DNA of 64,000 nt from Erpobdella octoculata (GCA_963978895.1 OZ022238.1:47192210-47256209); one strand, 5' to 3'. Positions 9,743-22,032 are shown, counted from the first letter of the stretch. Made by a program: numbers and translations. Notes: generated from the sequence alone by a model not told the origin.

Positions 9743-11760
9743 CGCACTGGCTACGGATCCGGCAGTGCCGGACCTATAACTATTATTTTTCGGGGTCCGT
9801 CAATTGATAAAAAAATAAAAATGAACGTAAATTTTATTTGTTTTTAGTTTAAATTAAAATTATTAATTTAAAAAAAAGTTTGATTTACATTTTCGATAGC
9901 ATTAGTCATAGATACTATTATCTATGGTTATTTTGATCAGTGACGGACCCCTAATTAATTTTTTTCGGGATACGTCAGTGACGGATCGATAACTATTGGG
10001 TCCATCAGTGACATACATTTTTAAATGGTATTGGGATGAAATAAAATACAAGACAACAATAATAGTCTGATACAAATTTATTAAAGTAAAAAAATATCGA
10101 AAATTGTTTATATCAGCTCCGACATGTATAACAAAACCATTTTTTTGGGTTTTTTGGTTAATCCAGCACAGCTAAAATGGTACCATTCTAAGCAGCTGTC
10201 GCACTAAATACAGTTCTCTGTATTAGTGTTTTTAATACTGTGACGGCAATACCAAATATTCCTTTTTTTTAATAGAAGCATGTAGTTTTTTCCATGCTTG
10301 GTTAGTTATATAAAGTATAACAATTTCGAGAACTACTATTTCGTTTAGAAGTGATGCCGGAAGATCTTTAACTGCAAGGTTCATATCTGTGACATCAGCT
10401 GGCAAATTGGGTGAGATGTCTTCCGGTCTCCCTCCTATCTTAGAACGAAATAGAAATGGCTAAAAAGGAGCAAAAGCGAAAAATTTACTTACAATGAATT
10501 TTTTGATCGACTGATTTCTTTGAAAATGGCAAACAAATATCCTTTTGTTGTTTTTACAATCCCATGGCTGTTTTCCTTTCCTTTAGCTTGGGCCGTCCTC
10601 TGAAACTAATCTTATTCGGCAATATCAGTTTGGTAATCTTTGTTTCCGGTTGTGAAGCTGCTGGTGGAATGTCTAATTGTTCATCATTGGCATATTCTGT
10701 TTCCGGTTGTACAGGTGTACATTATGTCTGAGCAGAATGTCTACTTGTTCATCATTGGCGTTATTAGAAATCTGGTTAATTTGGTTAAAATTTTCATCTG
10801 TTTTTTCTACTAGAACCTCTTCGTTTTGGACTTGATTAATAGTGTTTACTAGCAAATTGGTTGGCCCTTCATTAAAGTTTTCATCACTTTCAACTAATAC
10901 AACCATTGCCTCACGGTCTGTACTCCATATTTTTGCTAGATCTTCAAGAACTTTCATTCTGAAGTCAAACTGAGCCATCCCCCCTTCCGCTGTTAGCTCA
11001 GCTAAATGTTTGAGTTGCCGATCTGCACGCCGAAACTTTTCCACATTTGACAGTGGTCTATTACTTATAACACCCACTCCCAGATGACTGCCTTTTTTGT
11101 TGAGCCCTGAAAAATTCGATGTGATTGCTGAATTTGCTGGTTTAGCCATCTATCACCAATTCCAATAAGAGAGAAATGTGGTATCCCTTTTGCTCTTCTA
11201 CTTGCAAACATGTGTTTGCATGGTAGATTCATTGTTTTGGCAAATGAACAAACACAACGGTTTTCATTCAGTGTTTCCTTCCCCCCCCAATATTTCCTTT
11301 AACAGTTTCCAATTCAACTTGCACCTCAAAGATTCTGGATTTCATTAGTTGGGTTTTCACAAATGAAAATGAAAAAAGTGTAAGTATATCCATGTACTGG
11401 TTCTCGATACTGCCGCTTGGTTTACTTACATATGTTTTCATATGTTGCAATTCTGTTCTCTAATTCTGTGTAGGAACTGAAACTATCACCCACTCTTAAC
11501 GACATTGTTTGTTTGTGATTTTAAAATATTTTTTAGAATATTTCAGCTGCCAGTGTACTTCGATAACGTAGATAAATAAACCGTGTTTTGTTTATAGCAA
11601 CGCACTGTTTTTAATATTAATAATTTTAATTTAAATATAATTAATAATAATATAAATTAAAAAAAATAAAATTTACGTTCATTTTTATTTTTTTATCAAT
11701 TGACGGATCCCGAAAAATAATAGTTATAGGTCCGGCACTGCCGGATCCGTAGCCAGTGCG
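9743..11760. mobile_element. Mutator-like element with ~100-bp terminal inverted repeats
   Basis: The ends are near-perfect inverted repeats of about 100 bp starting CGCACTGGCTACGGATCC, with one clear mismatch (G/A) in the first 90 bases. They are flanked by the 9-bp duplication TTTCTGATG (9734-9742 and 11761-11769), the size expected for Mutator-like elements. It sits inside copia Gag, so it is younger than that element. Interior coding remains lie on the minus strand. Confidence 0.88.
10673..11517 (-). pseudogene. ZSWIM-type transposase remains: N-terminus and SWIM zinc finger
   Basis: From 11517 downward an ATG opens RVGDSFSSYTELENRIATYE, the N-terminal pattern of ZSWIM3-like proteins, ending at a GTAAG donor near 11427. 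Around 11245-11160 another frame reads RCVCSFAKTMNLPCKHMF, a SWIM zinc finger (C-x-C...C-x-H), followed by SRRAKGIPHFSL. The open frame 11149-10673 continues with PLSNVEKFRRADRQLKHLAE and FRMKVLEDLAKIW, the usual post-SWIM helix, and an acidic Asn-rich tail. The DDE transposase core is absent, so this is an internally deleted derivative. Confidence 0.6.
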
Positions 11761-12334
11761 TTTCTGATGCAATGGATGTGGTAGATGGAAAACTTGAAAA
11801 GCCAGATGAACTAGATGAAAGTGCAACTAGAATCCAAATAGAAGGTTATCAAATTGCTTTGAATAAATTTAATAAAGCAGATTGTAATGCCATGATAATT
11901 CTAACATCAAATATGACTGATGAAATATACGAACAAGTCCGTTTAACTCAAGAGACGTTTGGCTAGAACTACGGTGCCGTACCGAATTGCCGACCTCCGA
12001 TTTGCCGACCATCGATTTTCGCCAATAACGTCTGAATTGCCGACCAGCGTTTTATCAAAGTGTACCGAGTTGCCGACCACCAAGAAAATAAAAACAACTC
12101 TTTGTTATTTTGTATTTAAACAATAATAATAATAATAATAATAATACAATTCATTTATACTACAGCAATAATATTTTTGTTAAAAGAATGAGTTAACGTA
12201 AATAAACTAAACTTGAGGCTCTTTGACATTGGCTGGCAAGTTCGGTAAGCTCCGCCTCCATGTTAATTAAGTTAATAAACTAAATAAGAATGAACAATTT
12301 GCTATATATATATAAAATTAGGAAATAAAATAAA

Positions 12335-12336
<2 letters not shown>

Positions 12337-12414
<78 letters not shown>
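12337..12414. repeat. (AT)n microsatellite
   Basis: About 39 AT dinucleotides inside the nested element, directly before its remaining coding frame. Confidence 0.95.
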
Positions 12415-12438
12415 GGGACAACAGAATTACGCCAAAAT

Positions 12439-12825
12439 GTGAGAGCAGATCCAACAATTGCTCTCAACAATAACTTCAAATCTGTAATAGCTAAGACAGC
12501 AGTGGACGACGGACAACGACCCCTCTTGCCTAGCTACGACTCGTTAAGAACAATCATAAATAAAGAACGACTGGCACTGAATAAATGTTTGCCTGTCCAT
12601 CCCAATATATTTATTTACATCCACGCAATCAAGATTTGTCAAGCCTCTGCTGAGAAAGACATAAGCAAATCTGAAGCTGGTGCATCTCCTCCGAGAAGAA
12701 AGCCGAAATATATCCGACTGGAGGAAAAAATTTCAAAGGCACACTCCCAGCATGTGACTGGTAAAATTGATACATACAGACTGTTGCGTACTGTTCAGTA
12801 CAGTGTCAATTTAAATAAAAAATAA
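12439..12825 (+). pseudogene. Internally deleted Mutator-like transposase
   Basis: A 128-codon frame with no ATG required upstream. The first half (NNNFKSVIAKTAVDDGQRPL and PSYDSLRTIINKER) resembles the helix region after the FLYWCH finger of Mutator-type proteins. The second half (EEKISKAHSQHVTGKIDTYR, ending in a stop) looks like a C-terminal tail. No DDE core lies between them, so the frame seems to join the two ends across a deletion. The family assignment rests on resemblance only. Confidence 0.4.
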
Positions 12826-13228
12826 TATTTTTATTCTTCATTAAATTTTTTTGGTGCAATAGTTACGTTTATTTATTTATCCATTATTTGCATATTTAAC
12901 TTTATTGTGTTAGTAGAATAAAGTAGAGCTGCTTTTTAATTTACGTTTACTTTTAATGTTGAGGCTCTTTGACATTGGCTGGCAAGTTCTTTGAGCTCCG
13001 CCTCCACGCTAATTATGTAAATGAACCAAATAAGATTGAACGATTCTTTTTAGTCTCAGTTGGATTATTTAAATGATTCGTTATTTTTGAACGATTCTAT
13101 TAGCTAAAAATGAAAATAAAATGGAAAATTTTTTGACGAGGTCGGCAACTCGGTACGATCTTAAAAAACATCGGTCGGCAATTCGATACGTCATTGCGGT
13201 CGGCAAATCAGGTAGACACCAGAACTAC

Positions 13229-15003
13229 ATCGGTTGTATGATGATGTGCATGAAGATCGAGCGTACAACATGTGCATGAAATTTTTCAGTTATAAAATTG
13301 ATGATAATGATGATGTAGTTTACTCACATTACAAAATTAAAGAATTTTTGGAAAGAGTTAAAAGTTGACTTTTGGAGATTGCTGAACAAGAATGAAAGAA
13401 CGGTGGAAGCTCTCACAAATCAATTGTGTAGTTATGAATGAGCGTTGGCGAATAAAAATGATTCCAGTAAAAACCAAGAGGTGTTATTTGCAAAAGCTTC
13501 AAGTCAAAAGCCATTGCAGAAACTGAAATATCAGAAACAGAATAAGATGCTTAGTAATTCAACTAAAGTTTTATGTCATTACTGTAAAGCACCAGGACAC
13601 ATAGTTAGAAATTGTGAAAAATGGCATTCTGATGGCAAACCACTTAAACCAAGAAATAGCAATCAAAGTGAAGTCAAGAAGGAATCACTGGTTGTAATGG
13701 AGTCAAGTGTTTTTGTTGTTGATGAGTCAGAACATGCTGATGAATGGTTTTTCGACAATGGTGCAACGTGTCATCTGACATTCAGAAAAGATAGATTCCA
13801 GAGTTTTGACAGATTTTCTCAACCGAAAAAACTGTATGTTGCAAATGGAGATTTTATAGAAGCTGTTGGAAAAGGTACTGTTCTACTTCAAGTGAAAGTG
13901 AATAATAGATGGAAGACAGTAAAATTAACTGATGTTTGGTATGTGCCAACAGTTAAAAGAAATCTATTTTCAGTAATTGCAACGCAAGATAAAAACAAAA
14001 ATAGTTCTTTTGTTTCTACATCAAGAGATTGTTATCTAATTGTAAATAACAAGAAAGTAGTTGTTGGAACAAGAGAAAATAATGGAGGTTTATTTTAACT
14101 CACAGCCAAAACCGTTCAACCACTCAATTCTGATACCGAAGTAAATTTTGTCAATGATAAAGATGCATTACAGTTATATCATGAACAAATGGGACATCAG
14201 AATAAGAAACATGTTAAAGTGGTTATTAAAAGAGAACTGAACATTGATGTTGGTTTAGACAGCGAACTATGCGAAGGCTGTGTCTACGGAAAGTTACATA
14301 GATTAAAGTTTGGAACAAGAGTAAGAGCATCAAGACCAGGAGAACTAATTCATGCCGATGTCTGTAGTCCATTCTGCTTCTCGTTTTCCAATTTTCGATA
14401 CTTTGTTCTGTTCAAAGACGATTTCAGCGGTTATCGGTTTGTTTATTTCCTAAAAGAAAAGTCTGAAGTATCGCAGAAGCTTCGACAAATGTTTGCAGAA
14501 TCAAGAACAATGGGTCATACAGTCTCTGAACTCTTAAGTGACAATGGAGGAGAATTTGACAACAAAGAAGTCAGATCAATCTTGCAGAAAGAAGGAGTTC
14601 GACAGCGTCTAACTATGCCATACACGCCGCAACAGAATGGTTGCAGTGAGCGTGAAAATCGCACACTAGTTGAAGCTGCTAGAGCTATGAGGTACTTTGG
14701 GCCGAATTGATCAATACAGCTGCCTACATCCTCAATAGAACTGGACCATCATCAGTGGAGGGAAAGTCGCCATATGAGTTATGGTTTGACAGGAAACCTA
14801 GAATTAAACATCTTCGAGTTATCGGTAGCACAGCTTATGTTCATATTCCTATGCAGAAACGAAAAAAATTTGATACCAAAGCTGAGAAGGGTATTCTCGT
14901 TGGATATGAAGGCGATGACGGCTACAGAATTTTTGTTCGACAAGGAAATAAGATGTATCGATCAAGAGATGTTGTTTTCAATGAAAGAGTTTTATTGAAT
15001 TAG
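13229..15003 (+). pseudogene. Ty1/copia Gag-protease-integrase polyprotein, truncated
   Basis: Read through minor frame breaks (stops near 13365-13440, at 14096 and near 14710), the domains are in copia order. Gag ends around 13360. A CCHC zinc knuckle CHYCKAPGHIVRNC lies near 13574. Aspartic protease has FFDNGATCHL near 13750. The integrase zinc region and DDE core contain HADVCSPF (14352), KDDFSGYRFVYF and SDNGGEFDNKEV (14540); PQQNGCSERENRTL and the C-terminal KGILVGYEGDDGYRIF follow. The sequence stops before reverse transcriptase and RNase H. 13445-14098 and 14189-14710 are open separately. Non-functional. Confidence 0.85.
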
Positions 15004-15900
15004 TCTGTATTTATGAATGATTTTTCTTATTGAAACACACAAATAAGGGATTTTGTTTTTATTTCGAAGAAAATGAGTTTTATGGGTGGTTTAGTTAAGT
15101 TTAATTTAGCTAACATACCAATTTCACTGCACAAAAATATTGGTCTTAATTTTAATATTACTCTTGACATTATTTTTACATATAATAGCAGCTACTATTA
15201 AAAGTAATTTTTTTTAGTGGAAATTTAAATTTTCATACTATGGAAAACATTATTGATATTCGGAAGTAGAAGCAGAGTTATTGGCTTTTCTGCATACTGG
15301 TTTATGTAAGAATGTAAACTTTATTTTGTCTTTTTGTGTCTATTACAGAGTAACACATGTTCGAGTTTATTTTTTTTTCACTGTAGATTTATTTTTAATG
15401 ACAAATGCATCATTGGCTAATCAGAAGTAAGTCTTGCAACGTAGCCTGTTGGATAAGTTCACCATATGGAAGTCATGGATTGAAATTGATGTTCATTTGC
15501 TCTCCTTAATGATTTCTTTTTTGTACAATTGCAACATAAGCTTAGTTAAACTGGATAATATGAATGGAATATTTGCATTTAATAGCTTGAGTAAGGGTTG
15601 ATATTGTGCTTGTTCACTGATTATCAACTATTTTGATCAAGATTCTCAAGAATTATTGGCCTTTCTGCATACTGCTCTCATTTTCAATGATTGCAATTGA
15701 AGGTCAACAACAAACGTTTGTAAGTTTTATTAAAGATGTCCAATATGTAGATGTTTAACCAATAAATAATTTTAGCTGGAGAAGAACAAAACCACTAACT
15801 TTATTATTCCCCTTTAAAATGAGTTATTTTATTTAATGTTTTCCTAGCATTATTTCTTTGCAAGTTACTGTTAGTTAGTTTGCTTATATAATTTAATCGC
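15004..15900. other. AT-rich stretch with no recognised gene
   Basis: No gene seen. A ~25-bp phrase (TATTGGC-TTTCTGCATACTG) occurs twice, near 15277 and 15651. It may be the non-coding end of the copia element or of the adjacent THAP transposon; no LTR or terminal repeat is clear. Confidence 0.4.
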
Positions 15901-15904
15901 AAAG

Positions 15905-18900
15905 TTATATATATATGTTCGAAATATGTTTTAACAAGGTGAAGTAATGGTTTTCAATACCAAAGGTAGTGTCTCTAATGTGATCATCAAAATTGAAAGG
16001 GTCTTTGTTACCAAAATATTTCATAACGCTGTTCAATATCCTGTCAAAGTTCACTTTTTCTGACAAACGTTGAGCTGATGTGTTCCTTCTCAGAATTGTT
16101 TCAATATAATCACATATCTGAAAGATAATTACCAAATAAATATATATAGTAAGTAATTTATATATATATATATATGGGGTCCGAGGGATTCCATTAATGT
16201 GGTTTGGAGATTATTTGAGCGGTAGAACTCAACAGGTCCACTACAACGAAGTTACTTCATCAACGCGGCGGGTTACTTGTGGTGTGCCTCAGGGGTCGGT
16301 GCTACTCCTATACACTTATGTTAACTTTTATTTCTCTGTCTCGGTTCGTATTTAAATCTGAATTTTCGTTTATAGGTCGTCCAGTTAGCGGGAAGTAATT
16401 CCCTTTGGATGAACCTTTTGAGCACTTGATTTTTTTTTCTTTATTTATAACTTCACTGTTGTACTTAATTGTTTTGTTTCGTGCTCAATAAATAAATAAA
16501 AAAAAATATATACACATATATTTAAAATGTTGATTACTTTTACTAGAGCTGAACTTGGTTCTACCAATGAATTTCTTGGACCATTTTTCATCAGGATTAA
16601 GCAGCAGTTGGTGCGATGATGTCGTGTTCCGCTATCTAACAGCACACTCTTGCAGATAACACAATTTATTCTTTCTAACAGTTTGAATGCTACCCATCCT
16701 GTTATGTATGTAACTGCATTTTCAAGTATAGCTTTAACCTGTTTATATTAATACAAGTTTCAATCAATTTATATTAATTATTTTGAAATTTCATTTGATA
16801 TCAATAGCTAAAAATAAACTAATTTATCAGATTCAAACAAGATCAAAATGTTAAAAAACAGATTATATCCAAAGATATTAAAAAATTTACATTTGTAGAT
16901 AGAAATGAATAATTGTCTTCTTGAAAGTAATTGTTGACGTTTATTTCAGGTCCTTGAATATCGTCTACAAACAACACTTCTTCTGAAGAATTATCCAGTA
17001 AAGAAACATTACCATTATAGTCATTGCTTTGGCTTGGTATTGTGTAGATCAACATGGTTTTGTCTTGTGGAAATGTGTTTCCATTATTATTAGGAATGAT
17101 TCCACACCTTACAAGAATTCTTCTGAACACTCCTTGGAATTGTGAGCTGGTTGGATTGTTATTCCAACCACCTATTTAAAAAAAAAGGTTTTGATATTTA
17201 TTTAATTTCTTTATCCAGATTATCCTTACTGCATTGAACAACAACTCCAAATGATCCTGAGAAAACTTGTACATCAAGATAGAATTCTGAGTTTTCAATA
17301 GCTTTTCTGACATTGCAATAGTCGTCGTTATTGAAGTTACAAGCCCAGTGACACAAGTCTGGCTAAAAATTAATAGTTGATTTTTAGAGAATTTTAACAG
17401 CATTTTTTCTATCACTTATATTTTATAATGTTGTTCTTTCACTTCTGCAGTTGAAAAAAAGTTATGCATCGAACAACGTACAAATAAATAACCTTCTACT
17501 TTTATACAACATCTGACCCTGAGATGTTCTCTATGTCATCAAATATTCCTTTGATTTATTTAGATACTCTTTTTTTTCAATATAATTGTTAACAGTAATA
17601 GGACTTTTGAAATCTCGACCAAGTTGGCTTTTACTATTTAAAATGTCAAAGGTGTTGTTAATGATTTCTAGGAATTCAATGGTGGCATCAACATTTCCAT
17701 ATCTTTCATCTCCAGCAATTTGCATGACTTTTAACGCTGCAGCAACTGATTTACTAAAAACCTAGACAATATTAAGTTATAATTCTATTAAAAATAAACT
17801 TTGATTTTATAATTTAATATTTAAATTGGCAAATTATGTACCTGTGCTGCCAGATAAACTTTCATTTTTTGATTTGAAAAATTAACATGTTTCTCTGTTA
17901 ATTTATTCCCTAATCTTAAACCAGCTTTCTGCTGATTTTCATACAACTCCCTTACGTATTCCCACTTTATTTCTCCACTCTCCGAATGCAATACTCCATT
18001 TTGAAACCATGTGTTTCTCAATAATTTGATCATGTGACAAACATCTGCAAAAAGTTTTTAAATTTAATTTAAGAATGTTCATTTTTAATTTTTAACTATT
18101 AAAAGATAACAATAATAATGATTACTAATTTTTAATTTATTCCAAGTAAAACTAATTTAAATGTTAATTACCGAGAATAACAAATATTTCATTTCCAGAA
18201 TTTGGAGAAATGAACGAAGATTGGAAATCAGGTTTCTTTATGTCTATCTGACACCCAAGAAGATAGTTCATGGATATGTTAGTTAGGTGACCATCCATCA
18301 CCAAGGAAATCACCTAAGAGTTTTTAATTTTAATTATAGCAACTCATTAAAGAAACAATAATGTTTAAATACTAGTTTGCAGATCAAGTTTTTACTGTAC
18401 CTTAATCCCAATATCCTCAAGTTGGGATATAGCCTGCAGAACAAGTTGTTGCTGGGTTTCTGATGTTAACCCATTTGTTAAAAAATATGCAATCGGTGCT
18501 TTCCAATGGCCTGTGGTCCCAACTAACATAAAAACCAAAATTTCTCTGGCTATTGTGTTGTCAATTGGTCCATATCCGAGGTCAACATAGCCGGTTGATT
18601 TCTTCGACTTTTTGTCGAGCCCTACATGCTTTCTAATGCACATGGCGTCCAAATGTAGGGAGCAAGTGCCATATACAGTCGGCTCTTCCAGAACGTTTTT
18701 CCTTAAAATTGTTATCGTTGGTTTGTTGAAGCCAGGTGTTGATTCAACACTTTCTAGCCATCTGGAAGTGTTTCAATTAGTATAATGCACACATTATTGT
18801 TGTCATGTGTAGAATAAAAATTTAAACTATTTATTTTGTCTTGTGCAAATAAATTCGAAAGAGATCTATTGCAAAAAAAATTTCAATTTAGTCATTATGT

Positions 18901-21253
18901 ATTTTAAGTAAAACATTTTAATACAATCTAAACATAAAAGTTATTTCTTTATAAAACTTGAATTTACTAATTTTATTAATGAATGTTATTGTTGTAAAAT
19001 AATACTTTTGCAATGTTCTGGGATTTGGGAGTTTGAAGCCTTTTTTTCTCAAATATTCATACGCTTTAGAGCCATAGAGATGGAGTGTTAATGAAAACTC
19101 CTTTTGTTCTTGACTGTACTCTTTGTTGTTGCCAACTAGTTCAAGAGGGATTTCTAAAAGTGAATTAATATTTTACTAATAATTCAAGATATTATAACAT
19201 TTAGTTATCAGCTATGTTGCCTAATTAAGATAACTTTTCAATGAAATATATAAGTTCTTTTCTATGTAATGGAAGGATTTCCAAACAGGTATATGGAACA
19301 AGGTGTATTTTTTATCAATTCTCAAAAGAAACCGTTACAATTGTTTTAAGTCAGTCATTTGAAAGCAATCTCTTAAAGTATGAAGTTTAATACTAATACT
19401 GTAGCCATAGATATCTATGACTGTAGCATATCAAAATATTCATAACAATTTGATTTAAATCCGAACCACTGTATCTTAGAAGTCTTTGCTTCAATTCATC
19501 ATTGATAATTTTCATGTCTTTAATGGTGTTTATTAAAGACTGATTTTTTAGTCTATATCCTTGAATTAAGTTGTTCTTGTAATGTAGAGCTTTCCTTTTC
19601 TTTTCTACCTGGTCATGCCATGAATGTATTTTTCTTTTTAATGTACGTGGAGTTGGAAGACTGTAATTATGTTCCTGCAATTGAAGACCACAACTGGAAT
19701 AAATATAAAATTATTAACACGTTTCTTGAACTAATCGTAAAAAATAGAATTACAATTTTGTCATCCTATTTATTTAATGAAGAAGATAATAATAATGAAC
19801 GAGAAAAGCTCAACAAAACCAGTCTTTTATTTTAAAACTTTGCAAACATTTCAGTAAAGTAACTTTTATTATTTGACTAACTTGGATAACTTTGACCAGA
19901 GTTCTCACATATGAATTGCTAGCATTATTTGACACCTACAAATAATTAATCATTTAGCCTTTGTATTACTTTAAAGATTTAATAAACATAATAACTTTCT
20001 AATTCTTTATAACCTTCAGCTACAAACATTTCCTGCAAGTAAAAAGTACCTGTATTTGGCTAGGCAGGTGAAGACTGTAATTATGTTCCTGTAATAGAAG
20101 ACAACAACTGGAATAAATATAAAATTATGAACACGTTTCTTGAACTAATTGTAAAAAATAGAATTACAATTTTGTCATCCTATTTATTTATTGAAGAAAA
20201 GCTCAACAAAACCAGTCTTTTATTTTAAAACTTTGCAAACATTTCAGTAAAGTAACTTTTATTATTTGACTAACTTGGATAACTTTGACCGGAGTTCTCA
20301 CATATGAATTGCTAGCATTATTTGACACCTACAAATAATTAATCATTTAGCCTTTGTATTACTTTAAAGATTTAATAAACATAATAACTTTCTAATTCTT
20401 TATAACCTTCAGCTACAAACATTTCCTGCAAGTAAAAAGTACCTGTATTTGGCTAGGCAGGTGAAGACTGTAATTATGTTCCTGTAATAGAAGACAACAA
20501 CTGGAATAAATATAAAATTATGAACACGTTTCTTGAACTAATTGTAAAAAATAGAATTACAATTTTGTCATCCTATTTATTTAATGAAGAAGATAATAAT
20601 AATGAACGAGAAAAGCTCAACAAAACCAGTCTTTTATTTTAAAACTTTGCAAACATTTCAGTAAAGTAACTTTTATTATTTGACTAACTTGGATAACTTT
20701 GACCGGAGTTCTCACATATGAATTGCTAGCATTATTTGACACCTACAAATAATTAATCATTTAGCCTTTGTATTACTTTAATTTAAAGATTTAATAAACA
20801 TAATAACTTTCTAATTCTTTATAACCTTCAGCTACAAACATTTCCTGCAAGTAAAAAGTACCTGTATTTGGCTAGGCAGGTGAAGTCTTGGCACACTGCC
20901 TTTCTTCAATTTGCTTGACCCTTCATATGGCTCATACTGTTCAACATCAAAATGTCTACTGCAAACCCTTTCACCTACTTTAATTCTTCTACTACCTGCG
21001 TCACCAAAAATTGCTTCCTGCCAAGTTTCATTGACTTTAGCAACTTTAGGAAATCTTAAATTAAAAATAAGCAGAGCTTTGAAATGGAACCATTTTAACA
21101 ATAAAACACTCAACTCTAAAACACTCAACTCTAAAAGTTACCCAGATCTACACAACAAATTAATTATATGGAAAGCTTTAAAAACCTGTGCATAAATACA
21201 TTATCTTTAGATTTCGAACTTTTGCAGCCAGGAACTATGCAATTATCCGGCAT
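15905..21253 (-). CDS. THAP9-like / P-element-type transposase, nearly complete
   Basis: Minus-strand model: 21253-21186, 21054-20862, a repeated block (20742-20689, 20481-20443, 20328-20275, 20088-20050, 19935-19882), 19674-19470, 19153-19006, 18761-18401, 18313-18172, 18044-17842, 17761-17568, 17362-17230, 17171-16891, 16738-16538, 16117-15905. Exons 1-2 form a C2CH THAP finger: MPDNCIVPGCKSSKS, then WQEAIF, VCSRHF and VPRLHLP. A Lys-rich coiled coil follows (KKRKALHYKNNLIQGYRLKN). The helix EFSLTLHLYGSKAYEYLRKK precedes the core, which shows VMDGHLTN, DVCHMIKLLRN and SQDHLELLF, placing the DDE acids. GWNNNPTSSQFQGVFRRIL and a C-terminal C--C/H region follow. About 860 residues, near THAP9 length. 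All phases agree except 17230/17171, where one base is missing, so it may be recently broken. Donor choices at 19470 and 17568 are inferred. Confidence 0.75.
16178..16505 (+). mobile_element. LINE fragment with RT motif and A-rich tail
   Basis: Lies in the last intron of the THAP gene. The frame reads WFGDYLSGRTQQVHYNEV and VTCGVPQGSVL, the conserved block before the RT active site in CR1/L2/jockey-type LINEs. It is followed directly by a 3'-UTR-like segment and an AATAAATAAATAAAAAAAAA tail. The active-site segment and the rest of ORF2 are missing, so it is deleted internally and inactive. Confidence 0.7.
19660..20885 (-). repeat. Triplicated intron-exon block in the THAP gene
   Basis: Three tandem units of about 395-415 bp. 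Each holds the same 54-nt exon (SNNASNSYVR, at 20742-20689, 20328-20275, 19935-19882). Junctions are 39-nt fused exons (20481-20443 and 20088-20050) joining the start of the coiled-coil exon to the end of the THAP exon (EHNYSLHLPSQIQ). All are multiples of three with phase-0 ends, so the array is translatable as an in-frame protein repeat. Units differ by few bases; the middle one has lost about 13 bp near 20195. Confidence 0.85.
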
Positions 21254-21259
21254 TTCTTT

Positions 21260-21590
21260 AGTTTTTAAATAAGCAAAAGTAAACTATGGCGTAAGCAGAC
21301 GAAATTTAGTGATAAGGATATAAATAGCAACCAATCAAAACACCTTATGTAACTAAAGTCTTTTATAGATAGAAAAAAAATTCACAATAGTATTGTGTTT
21401 ATGTAAATTGTTTATTTTCTTTTATTAACTACTTTAAAAAAAATTAACATTTTGTTCAACTTCGATTTCAGATGTAAACATTAGAAATTTAGTTTTAAAA
21501 TTGTTTTTATTTACAATTATATTTTGTTTCATGTTTTTTTAATTAATTTAAATTTTTTAAACTTATTTTCTACTTCGAAAGTTATGAATT
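21260..21590. other. Upstream region of the THAP gene
   Basis: AT-rich, no gene seen. It should hold the promoter and, if the gene is still a transposon, the 5' terminal repeat. No convincing match to the 3' side was found by eye. Confidence 0.3.
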
Positions 21591-21630
21591 GTTATATACT
21601 ATGCTGGAGTAGCCGGCATATATATCTATG

Positions 21631-22000
21631 CCGGCCGGCCCACTGATCTCTATAATATAACTGGATTGCGCTTAGCCCATTATTGCAATAGAAATGTTGT
21701 CGCCAGTCTGCCGCCATTTTACCACTCTCAATTACCAATGCAGCCGTCGTGTTTACGTCGATCGTCGCATGATATACGAACAATTAGGGGGTTTTAATGA
21801 AATGACTGTTTTGCTCCCTTATATTGTCTATTAAAGCAATTACAAGCAGCGCAATTTGGCATTTTTAAACTTCTAAAAAGATTCCGTCAATAGCATCAGA
21901 TAGGTAGGCAGGGAGTTCCAAAATGGCGACCAGCGGCGACTCCCCGGCAGGTCTAAGCGCAATCCAGTTATATTATAGAGATCAGTGGGCCGGCCGGCCT
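21631..22000. mobile_element. GC-tipped foldback element (MITE)
   Basis: Arms of about 48 bp are perfect inverted copies: CCGGCCGGCCCACTGATCTC at 21631 onward and its complement ending at 22000. Inside, a second inverted pair carries GCCGCCATTTT on the left and AAAATGGCG on the right. No coding capacity. The flanks suggest no obvious duplication, so the superfamily is unassigned. Confidence 0.75.
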
Positions 22001-22032
22001 AGGAAAAATGTGCGTATATATATATATCTATG

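Larger units (their letters stand above)
9634..11966 (+). pseudogene. Ty1/copia gag fragment, interrupted by a nested element
   Basis: An ATG at 9634 opens a short stretch. The frame WKSRVCILLRGISDAMDVVD spans the insertion point when the nested element (9743-11760) and one TSD copy are ignored. Downstream, 11772-11966 encodes VDGKLEKPDELDES and QIALNKFNKADCNAMIIL, typical copia Gag. A stop lies in the first piece and a frameshift occurs before 11966. The Gag frame resumes after a second nested element at 13229 (VWLELHRLYDDVHEDRAYN). Confidence 0.65.
11973..13220. mobile_element. Second nested TIR element, Mutator-like
   Basis: The 5' end reads GGTGCCGTACCGAATTGCCG and the inverted 3' end GGTGTCTACCTGATTTGCCG; both contain repeated ATTTGCCGACC or AATTGCCGACC boxes. 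The flanking 8-bp duplication is AGAACTAC (11965-11972 and 13221-13228). The insertion again lies in copia Gag. The internal frame resembles FLYWCH-type Mutator transposases, and 8-9-bp duplications fit that group; Merlin is an alternative from the GG start. Confidence 0.75.
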
